Both the position numbers and the translations under genes were made by a program. A stretch of 64,000 bases of DNA, taken from NCBI GenBank assembly GCA_018697195.1, contig CM031857.1:51481471-51545470 (forward strand). The letters are read 5' to 3'. This document shows positions 38,556 through 53,086 of this stretch, in pieces (positions within the stretch are counted from its first letter, which is position 1; the number at the start of each line of letters is the position of its first letter). Below the pieces are notes generated by a model. That model had not been told where the DNA came from and did no database searches. It worked only from the letters and a program-made list of their open reading frames with translations. This DNA is from Certhia americana (taxonomy: Eukaryota; Chordata; Aves; Passeriformes; Certhiidae).

Positions 38556-41417
38556 TGACCTCCTCAGAAAATCCATTATGTAGCATTACAGCAACCCACA
38601 AGGTTCATCATCAGAATTTTGCTCTTTGGATCCTTTTTAGTTAATAGTGGCACATTTGTCAACTTCTGCATAAATCAAGAAGAGACACATTTTGCCAGCA
38701 ATGCTTAAAGCCGACAGTAGAGGAGGCTCAGGAATCCTGAATCAATTCCAGGCTCCATTTGCTAGACGCTTTTCTGACCACATCCAAATTTTGCTCCATT
38801 TCCTCTCTTGTTCAAACAGGAGGAAATCTCTACTCTTTCCACATTACAATTTTATTTTATTACCTTTAGGCAATACTCGCTCACCTCTCAGTCCCTGCTG
38901 CTTTCTTAAAGCTGCTTTCTGCTTTAATGTCACTTCAATGCTTCTTTTCCAGCTAAGAACAAAACAGAAACAATCTCTTCATGTATCTGATGTCACAGGG
39001 GCCATTAGAAGCCAGAGGATGATTTGCAGAGCAAGCCTGGCTCTGCTGATGGCCTTCCAGACAAACCCCTCCACGTCTTAGCATCATGACTCATATTGGA
39101 CAGCACAAGTTCAATGCTTCTTCAGGCAAACTTCAGGAAAGTTCTCTCTCAGCTTCTGTCAGGGCCTTGAGGGCACCAAGCGGCCTGACCTGCTCTGTCC
39201 AGCCTCATATGGGACCTGCATTCCTGATCCTGCTGCTGCAGGAGTTCCACAGCAGCACTGTTGGTGTGTCTGTCTCTTGCCTTCTCTCATGGATGTACCT
39301 TGTGCCTGTCTGCTAAATGGATCCATAGGAGTATGTCTCATGTTCAATGAAATGCATGTAAATCACATTGCTCCAGGGTTCATACTTCTGAATTTTATAA
39401 TACAACTAAAATGAAAAGAAGTTAAAAACCCATTACCAACAAGTAAAAGGCATGGGAGCTACGAAAGATGAATATATTCATCTAAAATAATGAGCTTCTC
39501 AAGCACCAAAGCAATATTTCCAGAGATTACTAACTGAAGTATTTTAGAGTTTATAAAAAGGCATGTAATGTCTACCAGGATCACGATTAGATGGCTTTCT
39601 GAAGGTCATCCCCTCTCCAAATGGAAAAACTCTGAAAGTCTATCTTGGTTCACTGCTGTTACTGTCACTGGATACTTATGTACATGCACATGAAAACATC
39701 AATATATTTAGGGCTGGCTGCTGGGCATGTGCATATGAGAAAGAACAGAGCTCCACTCTACTGTAAAGGCACTGCTAAGGTTATCAAGCCTTCCACTTGC
39801 TCTTGTACCTATAAATAGGCTATAAATTTTAGTTACTGTACATTCCCAACAATTTAAGAATTTCTGAGAAGAAAAGTCAGGAATAGCTGTGGGCAGGAAC
39901 AGCCAAACCCTTTTGCTGAATTGCTATAAAGCACTAAACCATGCTACTAATGCTCCCTCTGTCAAATTACCTGTCAGAGTTAAGCTCTGTTATCTTTGCT
40001 TGGCCTGCACATAATAAATGCCAGGACAAGCTTTCAGCTTTAATGACAAACTGTAATAGCTGTAGTCATCTCTACATTTAAAAACACAAAGAAAAATCCT
40101 TCTCAAAACAGGCACTATGTAATTTTTCATTGCAAATGCTACTTTTGAGACCTCTGCTAGCAAAATAGACGTTTTTAACTTAACACAAGAAAGCGTGGTA
40201 GAAACAAGAAGAGTATGCAAACAGTCACTAATGATTCAAATTGTTATCTCATACTGCCTTATCTTCCCTAAGTTTCCTTCTCCTTTCTTAACCACTTCTG
40301 GGTTTTTCCCCCCACCTCTCTCTCATATCCTGCCCAATTTAAAGAACTTTCAATATTTCACAAACAAGAATGAGAGTACCATGAGTTGTTAACATCTATA
40401 GTGTCCAACCCTGACTTTCTTTTATCCACTGGTCCAACTGTTTATTCCTCCCCTTCCTCCCATCATCTCTGCTCAGGTACATCTGAGGCCCTTGAGAGCA
40501 GCAGCAGAAGGTAGGATATGCTGTGTCCTCATCCCACACTTGTTTCAGCTCTGAAGGGATTACTTTGTTCAGTAATGCTCAGATCTGTTCTACAGTTCTT
40601 GTTTGGCAGCCTACATAAGCCCCACACACCTCCACTGATCATGCAACTCTGTGATTTATCAAGAGATCATGATCCATTCATATCTAAATGAGTGATTTCA
40701 ACACTCTCCTGCTGTTTCTAATGAAGTGTCAGGAATATTTAGTCATTCCTAATATTACCAAATCATGGATTCTACTGAAATTACCTACAGTAGTTCTCTA
40801 CTATTTCTCCAATTTTCATCAAGCCCAAGTCTTGTCCTGAAAACACAGCATGAACTCCATGTGATATCATTAGGACTGCTCTTCATGTGAGAAGGTGTCC
40901 TCTGTGTCCTGGCATGAGCTCTGGTGTCTGATCTCAAGGAACATGCTTGAGCTGGACCCAGGGTGGGAATGCTCCTGCTGCTCCCTTCTCTGCTTCTGTC
41001 AGTTGGCAATGTCTGAAGCTTTTATTTCACTGTGCTAGAGACACAGCAGAGTAGCTGCAGCCCTTGATGGTGTTAGAGTGAAGGACAGAGAGAAGGTTAA
41101 GACTGTGAGAGCAGCAAGTATTTGTCGTGATTCAGACATCAGGGAAAAGAGGAGCTGCAGGGTGAGGTGGCAACCAAGCTGCATTTTTCCTTTAACAGCA
41201 GAGGGGAATCCATAGAGTGTTTCTTTAACAAACTGAGGCAGGAGGGGTCAGGTCAGCAGGTGATGTCATCGACTCCTGAATCTGACAGTAGTGAAGAAGT
41301 GGAGTTGAGTCCTTGTCCCCAGCTTTGCTAATGACTGTTCACCACCTGAGAATTCTAGCCTGTGTGTGTTTAGAAGGGAGTTTCTGACAAATAATTTATA
41401 CTGGACACAGGAAATGA

Positions 41418-41450
41418 GGATCTAAGACATAAGAAGGATCTAAGACATTA
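41418..41450. repeat. Two-copy tandem duplication, period 18
   Basis: GGATCTAAGACAT occurs at 41418-41430 and 41436-41448. Confidence 0.75.
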
Positions 41451-43731
41451 GCATGCCCAATAGCATTTTTTAATATGCCTTTGTGGTGTTTTTCTTGCTT
41501 CTGTGTTTCATAAGACTGTAGCTGCTCTTCCATAGGTTCTTTAACACATTTACTAGCCCAGTTTGATGTCTCAGGTTCTGTGTGGCACCTGAGAGCACTA
41601 GACAACTATGCTTAGTCATTTGTTTACCTCTCAAGGTAACTTACCAAAAAATCTGGGAGAGAAAGGATATAGAGCGGAGACATGAAGACCTAAGTAGCTG
41701 AATTTCCCAGCATTATTACTTTATTATTACTCTATTTTTTTAAAAGCAAACTAGATTTCATATCAACATTTACTGAGAGTTCATATACTACCAGCATGAC
41801 TACACATGTTCTATAAACATCTAACAGATAGATGACTCCCTGAGAGATTTCTGAGGATGGTCTGATCATCCCTGGGTATCACCAATTCTCTCTGTCTGAC
41901 TGCTTGTTAGGGCAGAATTGATGTCTTGAAATAAAACCAGATCAAATTGGTGGAGTAGGGGATGTTTCTATGTGTGTGCTTTTGGGTGGAAGGGAGTTTA
42001 ATCAACTCTCTCCTGAGCCCTGTAGTCTACTGATCAAGCTGGATCTGGCTTATGAGAATCTTCTAGGAACATCTATGGCCTTTTGGAAAGAAATTGGGCA
42101 CATTTCAGATGCTTTAAAGGAAATTCAGGCAGTACAGCCCTGGAAGAACTACAGTACAAGTCTATGACCCCTCCAGCCAGAACACAGGATGTCATTGTTT
42201 AGGTGGCCTGTAATGCCAGAGTTTAGCATGAGTGCTAAGATATGCATCTAAGAGCCTTAGACAGCACTTCTGGAATACAGCTTGAACCACATATTTGCTC
42301 TGAATCTTAGCAAGATTAGGAAACCTTTGTTTACTCTTCTGTCTCCAGGGCTGTGTTTTCAGTGGGAGACACTAATATAGATAAATGTGTTTAGAATTTG
42401 AAGGAAAAAATAAGAAAACTGTGCTTGCTAATGAATACAACTCCACGTGTGTAGTGGGTACCCTATCTCTGCTGCTTATGAAAGTTTTGTTTCATATAAA
42501 AAAGTTTTCATTTCTTGTGCGTTCCATTGCATTTTCATTTTAGAACCTATATTTCACCACTTGTTTGGGTTTTTTCCTGTGCAAAAGCCCTTTTTTAATA
42601 CAAGAGACTGCATAGAACCACCCAGGGAGTACACTTCTGAACAGAAACACACATTCCTGTTAGTCTTGTTTGGAAAGCAATGGAAGTAGGTATGAAATGT
42701 GGTAACTGGGAAAATGTACCAATAGCTAGAAACAGCAATTAAACAAAGACAGCAAAAAAGTTCAGCTAGTGGCAATACAGAGATATTCTCATTATTGCAA
42801 TCAGAGCTCCTTGAGCAGCAATGCCAAAATATTTAAAAATGACAGTGGGAAACTAAGACACCTTCAAGCAGAGTGTTGTCATTTCTGCAAAATACAATAA
42901 TAAAACTGCATTCTCTTTAAATAAATCGCAACAGAGCTACTAACACAGAGTGTTAGAGAACAGCATTGATCCTTCATGGACACATACAAAGCCAGAACAT
43001 TACAGAAGAAGCCAATCCCAAAGAAGCACATATTCCAATAACACCCTTATTTTCAGATGGATTGACTATTTTAAAAGGGAGTTATGGAAAAGAACATTAT
43101 TTTCGTCTTGGTTTTGTTTCTTTTATGTAAATAAATGTTCTTTATGACTGTATGGTAGAAATACATGTTTTGGCACAGGCAACCTTCTAAATTGCTGCAG
43201 TCTCTCCTATGCCATGTCAGGTGGATCTGTTCCCATCAAAGAGTTTAACTGACATCTCAGGCTTTAGACTGTATCACAAAAGATCTCCTGGGATTTAGCT
43301 TGTCCTTCCTTGAGTGCACCATGTGTGCATGGTTGCTCCAAGGCAGAGCGAGAGGTTTTGATCTGCACTGTCTCTATTTATGATTGACTAGCAGAGATTG
43401 CATGGCCTCCCCAGGCAATCTGCTTTGTTGGATTAGACAAATAGGTATTTGGTCTAGGTTAAGTTAATCCCACCCTAAGGCAGGAAGGTGGACTACTTGA
43501 CCACTTGACATCTTTTTAGTCCTATTTTTTCCTACAATTTTCTGATTTTTTCCTGATAAGTAGGCTGCTGGGCTCTTCACAAGGTTAGGCACTGGAAAAA
43601 TATGAGGATGAAAGGCTGAATCCATGAATATATATACAAGCTTAAACTTCATTTATTTCTATGGAAACTGAGATCCTAAAGACTGCTCTAGATCAGAGAC
43701 CAAGCCCAAAATTATCACTGCATCCTGAATT

Positions 43732-43752
43732 AAAAAAAAAAAAAAACTACAA

Positions 43753-43785
<33 letters not shown>
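43732..43785. repeat. Two A runs followed by a (TA)n run
   Basis: A run of 15 A, then CTAC, then 20 A, then about seven and a half TA units. It looks like a simple repeat. A retroposed poly(A) tail is possible, but the upstream sequence shows no recognisable gene body. Confidence 0.9.
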
Positions 43786-44849
43786 GTCAAAACTTGCAAA
43801 TGGATGCAGAACACTCAATTATCTTAGATAAGGCTCGACACAGTCTTTCCTGAACAGCACTTGAAGGCTTTGACCGCTGAATATTACATCTTCATTTTCA
43901 GGTGTACATGATAATCTACCCAGAGCAGAGTTATGTCTGGCAGCAAGCTACATGTATGATGATATTTCTGCAGAATATAGCAAAGGAAATTGTTTCAGAA
44001 ATAGGGAAAGTTTCCTGATAGACTGATGTCAGATTGATCAGCATTTTAATAATGAATTTAAGCATACTTTGAATTCCTGCCAGACCTTGAACCAGGTGCT
44101 CCCACACTCACCTGGCATGGGAAGAGAACTATGTCATAGGTTCTAAGCTTCAATGCTTTGTAAATAAGATCCTTACCAAAGAAGCTGTAACATTTTTTAA
44201 AAAGGATTTTTTTTAACTACAAAGACCTTTAGAGAGATTCATGTAAATGTTTCTACATAATATTTAAACTATTGAAGTTCTCTAAGTTAGAAACTGTATT
44301 AGTAGTGTTTAGAAAAGGTACAGTGCAATTTTATTGCATATTTACAAAAAAGAGAAACTCTTCAAGTGCCCATGGCTGTCTACCTTTGCGTCCTGTGAAA
44401 TATTCCTGCAAAATATAACAAGGCTTCCACTTAATTCAAGGTATACAAACACATAATATTCACATGTATGCATGTTTTGGAAAAATATTTATTACAAGAT
44501 CTGTGTTGGTACAGTAGACTATCCTATCCCATTCCACATCAAATACAGTTTATAAGAGATTGTGTTGTTGTGCTGAATAACGGGCAAAAATACAGATGTC
44601 GTGTAGCACCTAATCATGAATGCAAAAGACCCCAAGTTAGGAAAAATTACATGAAATGCACTGTCTTCCAATGTGTTTCATCAGTTACTGTCAAAAAATA
44701 TTTTTGCTTCTCTTTAGAAATATGCACTTCAACTACTGTAATTTCAGGGCATTTCAGAATTTCTAACATATTGTCCTCTTCAAAGATTAAGTGCTATTAT
44801 TGCTACTTTGTAGCATATAGGAGAAAATATTAAGAATCACAGACATGTA

Positions 44850-44907
44850 AACATTAGGCCTTTGATATAAACAATGTTTTTATTGCTTATACCAAAGGCC
44901 TAATGTT
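44850..44907. repeat. Near-perfect 26-base inverted repeat (hairpin)
   Basis: The arms at 44850-44875 and 44882-44907 match at 24 of 26 positions around a 6-base loop. The outer 15 bases (AACATTAGGCCTTTG and its complement) are perfect. The two mismatches are A opposite C on the plus strand, so a minus-strand RNA would carry G-U wobbles and form an unbroken 26-pair stem. It could be a short palindromic transposon remnant or a small-RNA precursor; neither is shown. Confidence 0.85.
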
Positions 44908-44935
44908 GTATATCAATTTATATGTATTTTATTGT

Positions 44936-44953
44936 ACATATATATATATATAT
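44936..44953. repeat. Short (TA)n microsatellite
   Basis: About eight TA units lie between the two copies of the TATATCAATTTATATGT phrase and between the two hairpins at 44.85 and 44.97 kb. Confidence 0.85.
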
Positions 44954-44973
44954 GTTTTATATCAATTTATATG

Positions 44974-45004
44974 TTTATCAGTGCTGCTGCTCAGCACTGA
45001 TAAA
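44974..45004. repeat. Perfect 13-base inverted repeat with 5-base loop
   Basis: TTTATCAGTGCTG and its exact reverse complement flank CTGCT. It lies 66 bases beyond the hairpin at 44850-44907. Between them a 17-base AT-rich phrase, TATATCAATTTATATGT, occurs twice (near 44909 and 44958) around a TA run. Confidence 0.85.
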
Positions 45005-47690
45005 GGGCAATTCAGTCTCATGTCTCCAATGTTCCCATTTTCAGGATAGGAAGGATGCTCTTTCAGAAGTGTCTATTTTCATCCCTATACTGCACCTGAC
45101 CTACTCACCCAGGCTTTTCTTGTAGTAAATGGAGACAGAGATGCTTTCAGAGCATTATTCATCTTATTCTAAAGTAGATACCCAAGGTAGGTCAGATGAA
45201 TTGCAAATTAAAGCAGCCTTTCTTTCCACTGATAACAAAAGGGGCCTGGAGTGATGAGCACAGAAGAACCTTCACCGTAGGTATCTGCAGTCAGGTATAA
45301 TGAGATGTTTCCATTCATCCAAATTCCCAGCTATCCTGGGGGAGTGCACTCACTTGAAGGGGATTGATGAGTTTTCTGAAGTACACAGAAAGAAAAGATG
45401 CAAAGAACACTTCTTTCTTTCCTGTGTCTTGTCTAATTTTCAGGGCTGAGGTAAGAGAGTGGAGTCTTCAGTCAGATGAGACAGCAACCAGCCCTTCCTT
45501 TCTTTTCACTGCTAGTCTAGCTTCACCGGGAAGGCCAGATCTCAAAACTGTTCTGTAGCTGGAAATTCAGGTAATTGAGAGGAACATTTTAAATTCTTTT
45601 TGACAGTCAAAAGTCTAAAATCTACCTTCAGTATTTCTGGAGAAGGTGCTCTAATCACTGGTTTATTTGTACATACCAGCTGCTTTACCTCTTCCTTAAA
45701 ACAAACAGACCATAAAGACTCAAAATCTTCATGGCAAACCACTCACTATCTTGTTCAACATTTTATATAAACCCAAATAACAACAATGAAGTCACAGTGG
45801 ATGATCTATGATCAATAACTTTTTTTGTAGAGAGATCTGTAGGGATTCAGTTGTTTGTGTATATGCTTTGGAATTTTTTTTCAGCAGATATCATACACAT
45901 ATCCTTTTCTTTATTTTCTTTCAGACCATTTATTTTAGTTATTGCTTCTGTTTCTTTACAATATTCTGGACTTCCTGGTTTAAGATCTGAGAAAGAAACA
46001 TTTGCTTCTCAGCTAAAAACATTATCACTGAGAAGTCCTACTGTAGTAATTCTCAGTTAAAGACTTAATAAATTTAAGTGAAAGTGATGGAAGAAATTTA
46101 ATTTTCACAAGTCCAAAATATTTTATTAGACAAAACAATGAAAACTTTCTGGGGCATTTAAATGGGTTCTGAACTAGGAATGACTGCTCAGGGCAACATG
46201 TGTTGTGTTCATTACTGACCTGTTACCAATCTACAGCAAGGAGCAGAAATATAAATCTAAACCTAGACACATTATGAAAGTTAGTACAGTGATTAAGTTT
46301 TTTACATAAGTGAATGGCCTGGAATACTACATAGAGGAATGGTGGCTTGCTTTGTGAGAATTTTGGTTAATTCAAATGTTTTCATAGATGAGAAACTCCA
46401 GGGAGGGAGAATTCTCCCATGGATATATATTATGTGTTTAGTGCTGATTTGAACCTTCAGTGTGGTACTTAAACCATAATGGACAAAGAAAAGATGGGGG
46501 GAAAAAAAAGTAGTTTTGTAAAGCCTAAGTGCACAATACTAATGAACAAGGGCTTAAAAAGTAATGGGGAAAACTGCCACATCTGGCAATGGTGCAAAGA
46601 TACAAAGGTGCTTGTTTGGGTGCAGGGCAATCACAAGGCTGTAGGTCAAGCATATATCTACCATAAAGTCCTGGCAGTGTTTATAAAGACACAGTGAGCA
46701 TAAAAGGCCTGATGGTCATGCCGTTCAAAAATATTCTGTGAACAGTGGATCTAGCAAGTTGTATGTTGTGGTTGTACCAACCACATACACCTCACCTTCT
46801 GGCTGAGAGTTTTTTCAAATAAAGCTGCCAATCTTACTTCCCTGAATATTGGAAATAGCCTAAAATAGCCTAAACACTGCAAATACTAAGGTTATCTGAC
46901 TGCAAATACTAATTCAGCTATCTAAGGCAATTGGCAGTGCTGTTGCGTAGGCCCTGCTGGAGATCTTGGTTTACCTGCTTAGCTGCAGGTTTACACGCTA
47001 CAGCAAGAGTAAAGTTTATGGTGGGTCAGATTCTGGTGGCCTCTGACCCTCATTATTTGGTGAGTGTATGTTTGCTAAATGAGCTTTTTTTAAAAGAAAA
47101 GAAGTCTTACAGCTAACTGCTTTTAAAACTGGTGACGGTAGCTGTATGTGTTGTCATTAAGCATGTCCAGAAACTCTTAATGCAAAATTCTACTTGCTCT
47201 CTCTATTTTGTGCCATTTGGCTAAATATGTTCCCATTGGACTTGTCAGGGATTCATTTGGTTGCCAAATTCACCAAGCTGTGTGATACAGAGACATCAGA
47301 ATGGTGGGCAATGTTTTGAAACTGACAGTTAAGTATTTTTTCTTTCTTATAAACAAACCAGTAAAAAATCTCAAAGGTCACAGCACCTTTGAACATGTTA
47401 AAACACCTGGGCTTTGGATTCTGTTCCATAGTAGATCATTAAAGAGAGCTGCATCAGAAGCTAGCCTGAGGATACTCCAGATTTGGCTTCTCCAGGAACA
47501 TGAGTACATAAAAAGTGGCAGAACTTAAGGAAGTGCATCCAAAGATATTTCTAAAAATAATTTAAAAATAGAAGTCCTAGAGGTAATAGGTTTAGAGCTT
47601 TTGAATCTCCCATGATGTGGAGTGGCCTTTATCACATTTATTTTGCAAGTTGAGGATTTAAGCACCTAGTCTAAGCCAGGAATATGAGCT

Positions 47691-47718
47691 TTTCCATAGC
47701 AGGGAAAAGCTATGGAAA
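47691..47718. repeat. Perfect 10-base inverted repeat
   Basis: TTTCCATAGC and its exact reverse complement are separated by AGGGAAAA. Inverted repeats of this size arise by chance in windows this long. Confidence 0.6.
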
Positions 47719-50700
47719 CGAGCACTTTTCAAACACCTTTCACAGATGAGATGCCTCTAAACCCCACCTCGCTTCACTTATTATAGGAGGAGTGGTGTCT
47801 GACAGCTATCAAAATTTCTTGATTTCTAATATCAAAGCATCAATAAGTGATTCAAATCTCTTCCTGTTGGGGTTGATAGATCCTGGTTCAACATATTATC
47901 AATACAGGAAGTGAGATGCAAGGTCTTAGACATCAAAAATGGCCTGAATGCAGTCTTTCTATGTCCAATGGAATGACACATCTCACGTGTGCTTATTGAA
48001 TGTACATTTGAAAGACTATCTCCTTACTAAAATGCTATAAACTCATTTAATTACAAAATTTAAGTTTAAAAAGGGGCATGTACCAAAGACTCACTCAGCT
48101 TAGGCAGCCATATTCTGCCTCTCATACTCAACACATACATAATTGAAATGGGAAATCTGAAACTGCCATGCCCAAGTTTTTGGGTTGTTAGGGTTCTGTT
48201 TAAGGACAGCCAGTTGCATGTTCCCAGCTCTGTGATGAGCACTTTCTCTGAGAGACCTGTACCACAGTGCTGCAAATATCTTTCTCCAAACACAAATCCC
48301 AGCTGTTCTTGGCTTCCAGTTAATGCCTATGTTTCTTGAAGTTAGGTACTAAGTACTCATCCACTTCTTCAAAACTCATTCCTCTAAAATGCAGTGTAAC
48401 CTGAAATTTGGATTCTTACTTGCTAACCACTGTTTTTTTCTGTGATGAACACCTGCAATCCTAGCAAGGCAAAATCAGTTTGATCTAGTAGTTCAATAGC
48501 TGTTGCTCCAGAACAGCCCCTATTTCATAGCATATGTTGATACTAATGGATGGTTCATTAGATGGTCCTGGAAAATTGGTTTGAAACAGTTTTGCAGAAA
48601 AGTCTGGAAATCAACTTGCAACATTAATAAAATGCCAATTTTTAATATGTATACAGGTGAACAGACACCTACATCCATATAACTTGTATATTAATAAAAT
48701 CCTTATCTAAAATCCTCATATTTTAAACTGACTGTGATTCTTAACTTGGCAAAACTCACTGAAGACAATATGAGGCTTATTTGAATGGAAGTCACAGAAT
48801 CAGACCCAAAAGTTTAAGTTGTACTTATTCCAGTTGTGTGTAAAATTGGAGTAAAGTTAACATTGGCTAACTTAGGGAAATCTCTGTGGAGAAAGGAAAC
48901 ATAGTAAGTGGTTGTTATCACTACCTGGATATGGAGAGGGAAGAGGGGATGCTGGCTCTTGTTCTCTTTGCAATCTTAAGCTTAGTTCTCATTTACTTTC
49001 CAGCCTGTGGCTGTCTAACATAAAGAACAGTAGTTTATAGTCACAGGAAAATGTATACATGGCAGTGATAACTGTTTGAATTATAGTACCATGAAACTGC
49101 CTGTGTGGGGTGGGTTTGTTATGACAGACAAAGCTACAAAGATTAGGTAAAATTTCTTTTATAAAGCAGGACAGAAAAAAATTACAGTGAAGGGAGTCTT
49201 AAGTGATTAAACTGCGATTTCTTCAGCCTTTGATATGTAATTTTAATAGTTATCCAAGGTCAACTCAGAGATGGCAGGATCACTCTTCAAAAGAGTTTTG
49301 TATTTTATAACAAATACCATAGCATCCTGAATTATTAAAGGCATTCAATTTGGGGATACCTGACAACTTGTTTGACTGAAGTTCTGGACCTAGTTTAAAA
49401 ATCTTTGTCCTGGAACATGACTTCATAATATATAAAATGTGCAGTATGTTATGTTTATAGGTGTGTATAAAAAATATTTAGTTGATAGAAAAGAGTTCTA
49501 TTAATAGGCAAAAATCAACATCTTGGCTCAGATAAATTAAAATTATTCTAAATATTTTTACTAAATATAATCCTCTGTCAGCTGCAGAATTCCTGCACTA
49601 TTTTCATCAATTAACTCACAGACAAATATATGTCCTTCCATAAAAACAGCAGACATCCAAAATATATGTGAAAGATAGTAACATTCATCCAGATATTGCT
49701 GCAATTGTTTTGATGACATATCATGCGTATGTTATAAAAGTTTCACAACCACTGAGATCACTCCTCTAAAGAAAAATGGATTGACTCTTCAAATGAACCA
49801 CCTTAACATAGGAACCCATGATGGAGGAAGATCATCTTCTGAATTAAATTTCAGCATGCACAGCTTCATTCTACAGGAATTGCCAAACTTGTCTCTCAAA
49901 CTACTTCACAGATTTACCATAAGAAAGTTAATTTGGGGGAAATATTCTTAATGCTATGTTCTTAGGACAGGCCAAAAGGTAAGACATGCTTATGTGGCCA
50001 AAGAATTTTCTACTTTTTGCATAGAAATGTCTGTTAAATCTATTAAATGGTGTTACTTTTATGTACAAGCCTTTCCTTGCTTATTATAAGGGGTTAACAC
50101 TAAAATCATAAACTGAACTCTAAACTGAATATTGCCACTAACAAAGATGTTCAGGTATAGTCAGTTTGTACTCCAAAGAATTTCACCTCAAATTCCTTTA
50201 ATATCTATGCTAGAATGAAATGTTTCACCAATAATTCCTTGTTGATACACAATTTCAGTTAAAATTTATAAAAATATATCTAACACCATACATACCCACA
50301 AAAAAAAGTACCTATTCTGGATTATACTTTGAAATTAAATTGTCAGTGTCACTGTTGACAGTACGTGGCCATTTCTGTCAACATTTTCGACCCTTCACCA
50401 ATTTTATCCAAGAGCAGACTGAGAGAGACTCTAGGTCTTAAGGTCTTTAAATATTTTTTGGAGACAGCTATGTTCCTTCTAGTGTCTTTTTTCTTGCCTT
50501 CAATGTACTTCAAAGACCATGCACGTGTGTGTCAGTGTACATTTAAAAATAATGTTATACATTCCATAATCACAGTAAAAAAAAACTCCAGAGTCCAAAC
50601 AGAAGACATAAACGATACATAAAGAAGCTTGATGGAACAACTTATTCAGTCTAGTAAATTACTAATTCTTTTCCCTTTGTTAATAGATCAAGAAGCTGTA

Positions 50701-53064
50701 CTTTGTCTTTGAAATAAAAAGGGTAAGAGTGATCAAAAGGCAGAGAAATAAAGCATAAGGCAAAACATTGCGTCTGATGAGACCTAAAGTGGGAAGGAGA
50801 AGTGGAGAAGGTGGACTTGAAAAGTAGGTTTTCAAAGAGCCAAGGCTGAAGTAAAAATAGAAATATGGAGGGTGGGCAGAGCACCAGTTCCAGAAAGGTG
50901 AAAAAACAATTACAGACACAGCAGTAGAAGAAACATCATCAACAAATACAACAAAAATCTGGGAAGAACTTTAGAAAGATAGAGGGTGATTTTGGATTGG
51001 GTTTTGGATTACTGTTGGTTAGGCCATCTGGTCACATTTACTGTAAGTACATGAAATGTACAAACCAGCACTATGCTCATCCCAGCATCAACACAAAACA
51101 ATTTTGAAAACAGACTAAGTTTCACTAGTCAAGGAATGCAACCTTATTCTTACAGAAACCAGTTAAATTTCTTCATATCACAAGGCAGTGGGAAGTCAAT
51201 CATGGATGCCACATTTAGTGGTGCTAGACTTTTCAGGAACATATCTGCCTGGATGGCAACAGATATTTGGACTGAAACGGAAGTAATAAAAGAAATGGAG
51301 AGCAGGTTGAATACAATGCCCCATTTACAGAATGTGAAAGTAAAGAAGACATGTCGGGGTGGACTCTTGAGGCAGCTATTTGACTCTGGAGATACCTAGC
51401 AGGAAAAGGATGACTGCTAATTACAGCTTAGCAACACTCTTGCATATACCCAGGTAAAAACCTATGTGTGAAAATTTAAGTTAAAAGGAGTATGGAAGCA
51501 ACAGAAAGGTTGTTAGTGAAGTACAGCAACACACGGGCAACTGAAACATTCTCTCAGCTGGCTGATTTAAAATTTTCAAATTCTGAATATGTTTCAGCTG
51601 ACTATTTTGATCTTTGGTCTTTGAACACCAAATTACTCAACATATTGTGAATGATGTACATTTGCTCTGAGGCACAGTAGAAACTGTCCACCTTGCTTTT
51701 ACATGGCCTTCAGAGTTGAATTGTAATAGCAAAATTACTTACACAACCAATTAAGTATTCAAATACTTAATGAATCCCACTTGCTGTTTCCATTCTCTTC
51801 CCCTGCTCTCCTAATTTCCTTAGCAAGACAGCAAATAAACTTTGGCAAGAGATGGCAAATCTTTTTGCACTTGAAAGTTATGAAATACACTTTCAGAAAA
51901 TATTAAAACCCACTATATTTGTATGTCATATTTTGCCTCCTTTACCAGTATTTAAGAACCAAAATTATTTCATTTTTACTATCATTTGAAGAGCGCATCT
52001 GGAATTGTTTACATTGTTTAGTACAAAACAGCTACAAAAAGTAATATAATAACAAAAGTCAGGCATTACTACTGTTTAGAAGTTAAGATTATGCCTTATC
52101 AACAGAGGGCAGTCTTTGATAACTACATTTGTATGAAGACTTGGAGAGCAGCAAATTTCTGTTTTTTTTACAGAAGTTTGTCTGGTTTTGTTTTTTTTGT
52201 CATGTGATTGTGAGTTGTGTAGGTTTCAAGTAAGGAATCTGTGATCCATCCTCAAAAGCAGAAGCTAGATGCCCCCAGAAAGGGTTGCACTTAAAATAAG
52301 AATACATTTGCACTCTTCTTTAAACAAATGTCTTAAAATATAGATTTACCCTGCTGAACTTCAGAGATTATTTCAGAGGAAATATTAATCGCTAGATTTC
52401 CAGAGCACACGTTTATTTATTAATGATCTATTAAATGAAGAGGTCTGCTGTCTAAATCCTAAAGACCTTAAAGCTTTCTCTTTAGACTTGGAAATAAAGT
52501 TTAGCAATATAGAAAAACTGCAAGCTTTCATAAAAAGATATGTGTATTGTTTTTTCCCCCTGGTCAAATACCAGTTCCTTTATTCACTAAAAATTTATTT
52601 TTAAAGACCAATGGACTTGTTATTGGGCCCAGTTCTGATTCACCATGCAAACTTCAGGGACAATTGGCTCAGGAAAACAGTTTGGATTTACATCTATGTT
52701 ATTAGATCAGAACTTAGCCAAGATGAATTTTCTTCAGGTACAATTTGAACACAAGCGTTGGCACAAGCCAAGGAAAATACTTTCAAAATTCTCATCAATT
52801 CTATAATATGGAATTTTTGTTTATGCTGTCCTATGAAAAGAACAAGAAATAAAGAAGTCTTGCACTTTGCACTTGGACTGTGGCACAAGGGCTCACTGAC
52901 TTGTTTGACAAGACAGCAACTCTTAAAAATAAAGAGGACTTCTACTGTTTGTATATGAGATTTACTACCTGGTGATGCAGATAACAGAGGTCAAAGAACT
53001 AGACCCTGTATTGAAAATAAGAAATTTCTATATGAGACATGGAGCAACTTCATCCCTTTACCAC

Positions 53065-53086
53065 TTTTTTTTTTTTTTTTTTTTTT
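53065..53086. repeat. 22-base T run
   Basis: The longest uninterrupted homopolymer in the window, 1.7 kb upstream of the FREM2 start codon. Likely length-variable. Confidence 0.95.

Larger units (their letters stand above)
32224..43731. other. Gene desert, block 6
   Basis: Contains the paired hairpins at 33.43 kb, the small inverted repeat at 38.53 kb, a moderately GC-rich patch at about 39.0-39.3 kb with short frames on both strands, and the duplication at 41.42 kb. No gene or recognisable transposon seen. Confidence 0.6.

Noticed and set aside
43732..43771. A runs as the tail of a processed pseudogene
   Set aside because: No gene-like sequence precedes them, and a TA microsatellite follows; a simple repeat explains them.
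44974..45004. CAGTG...CACTG ends as hAT transposon terminal repeats
   Set aside because: Only 5 bases separate the arms and no 8-base target duplication is evident. Reported only as a hairpin.
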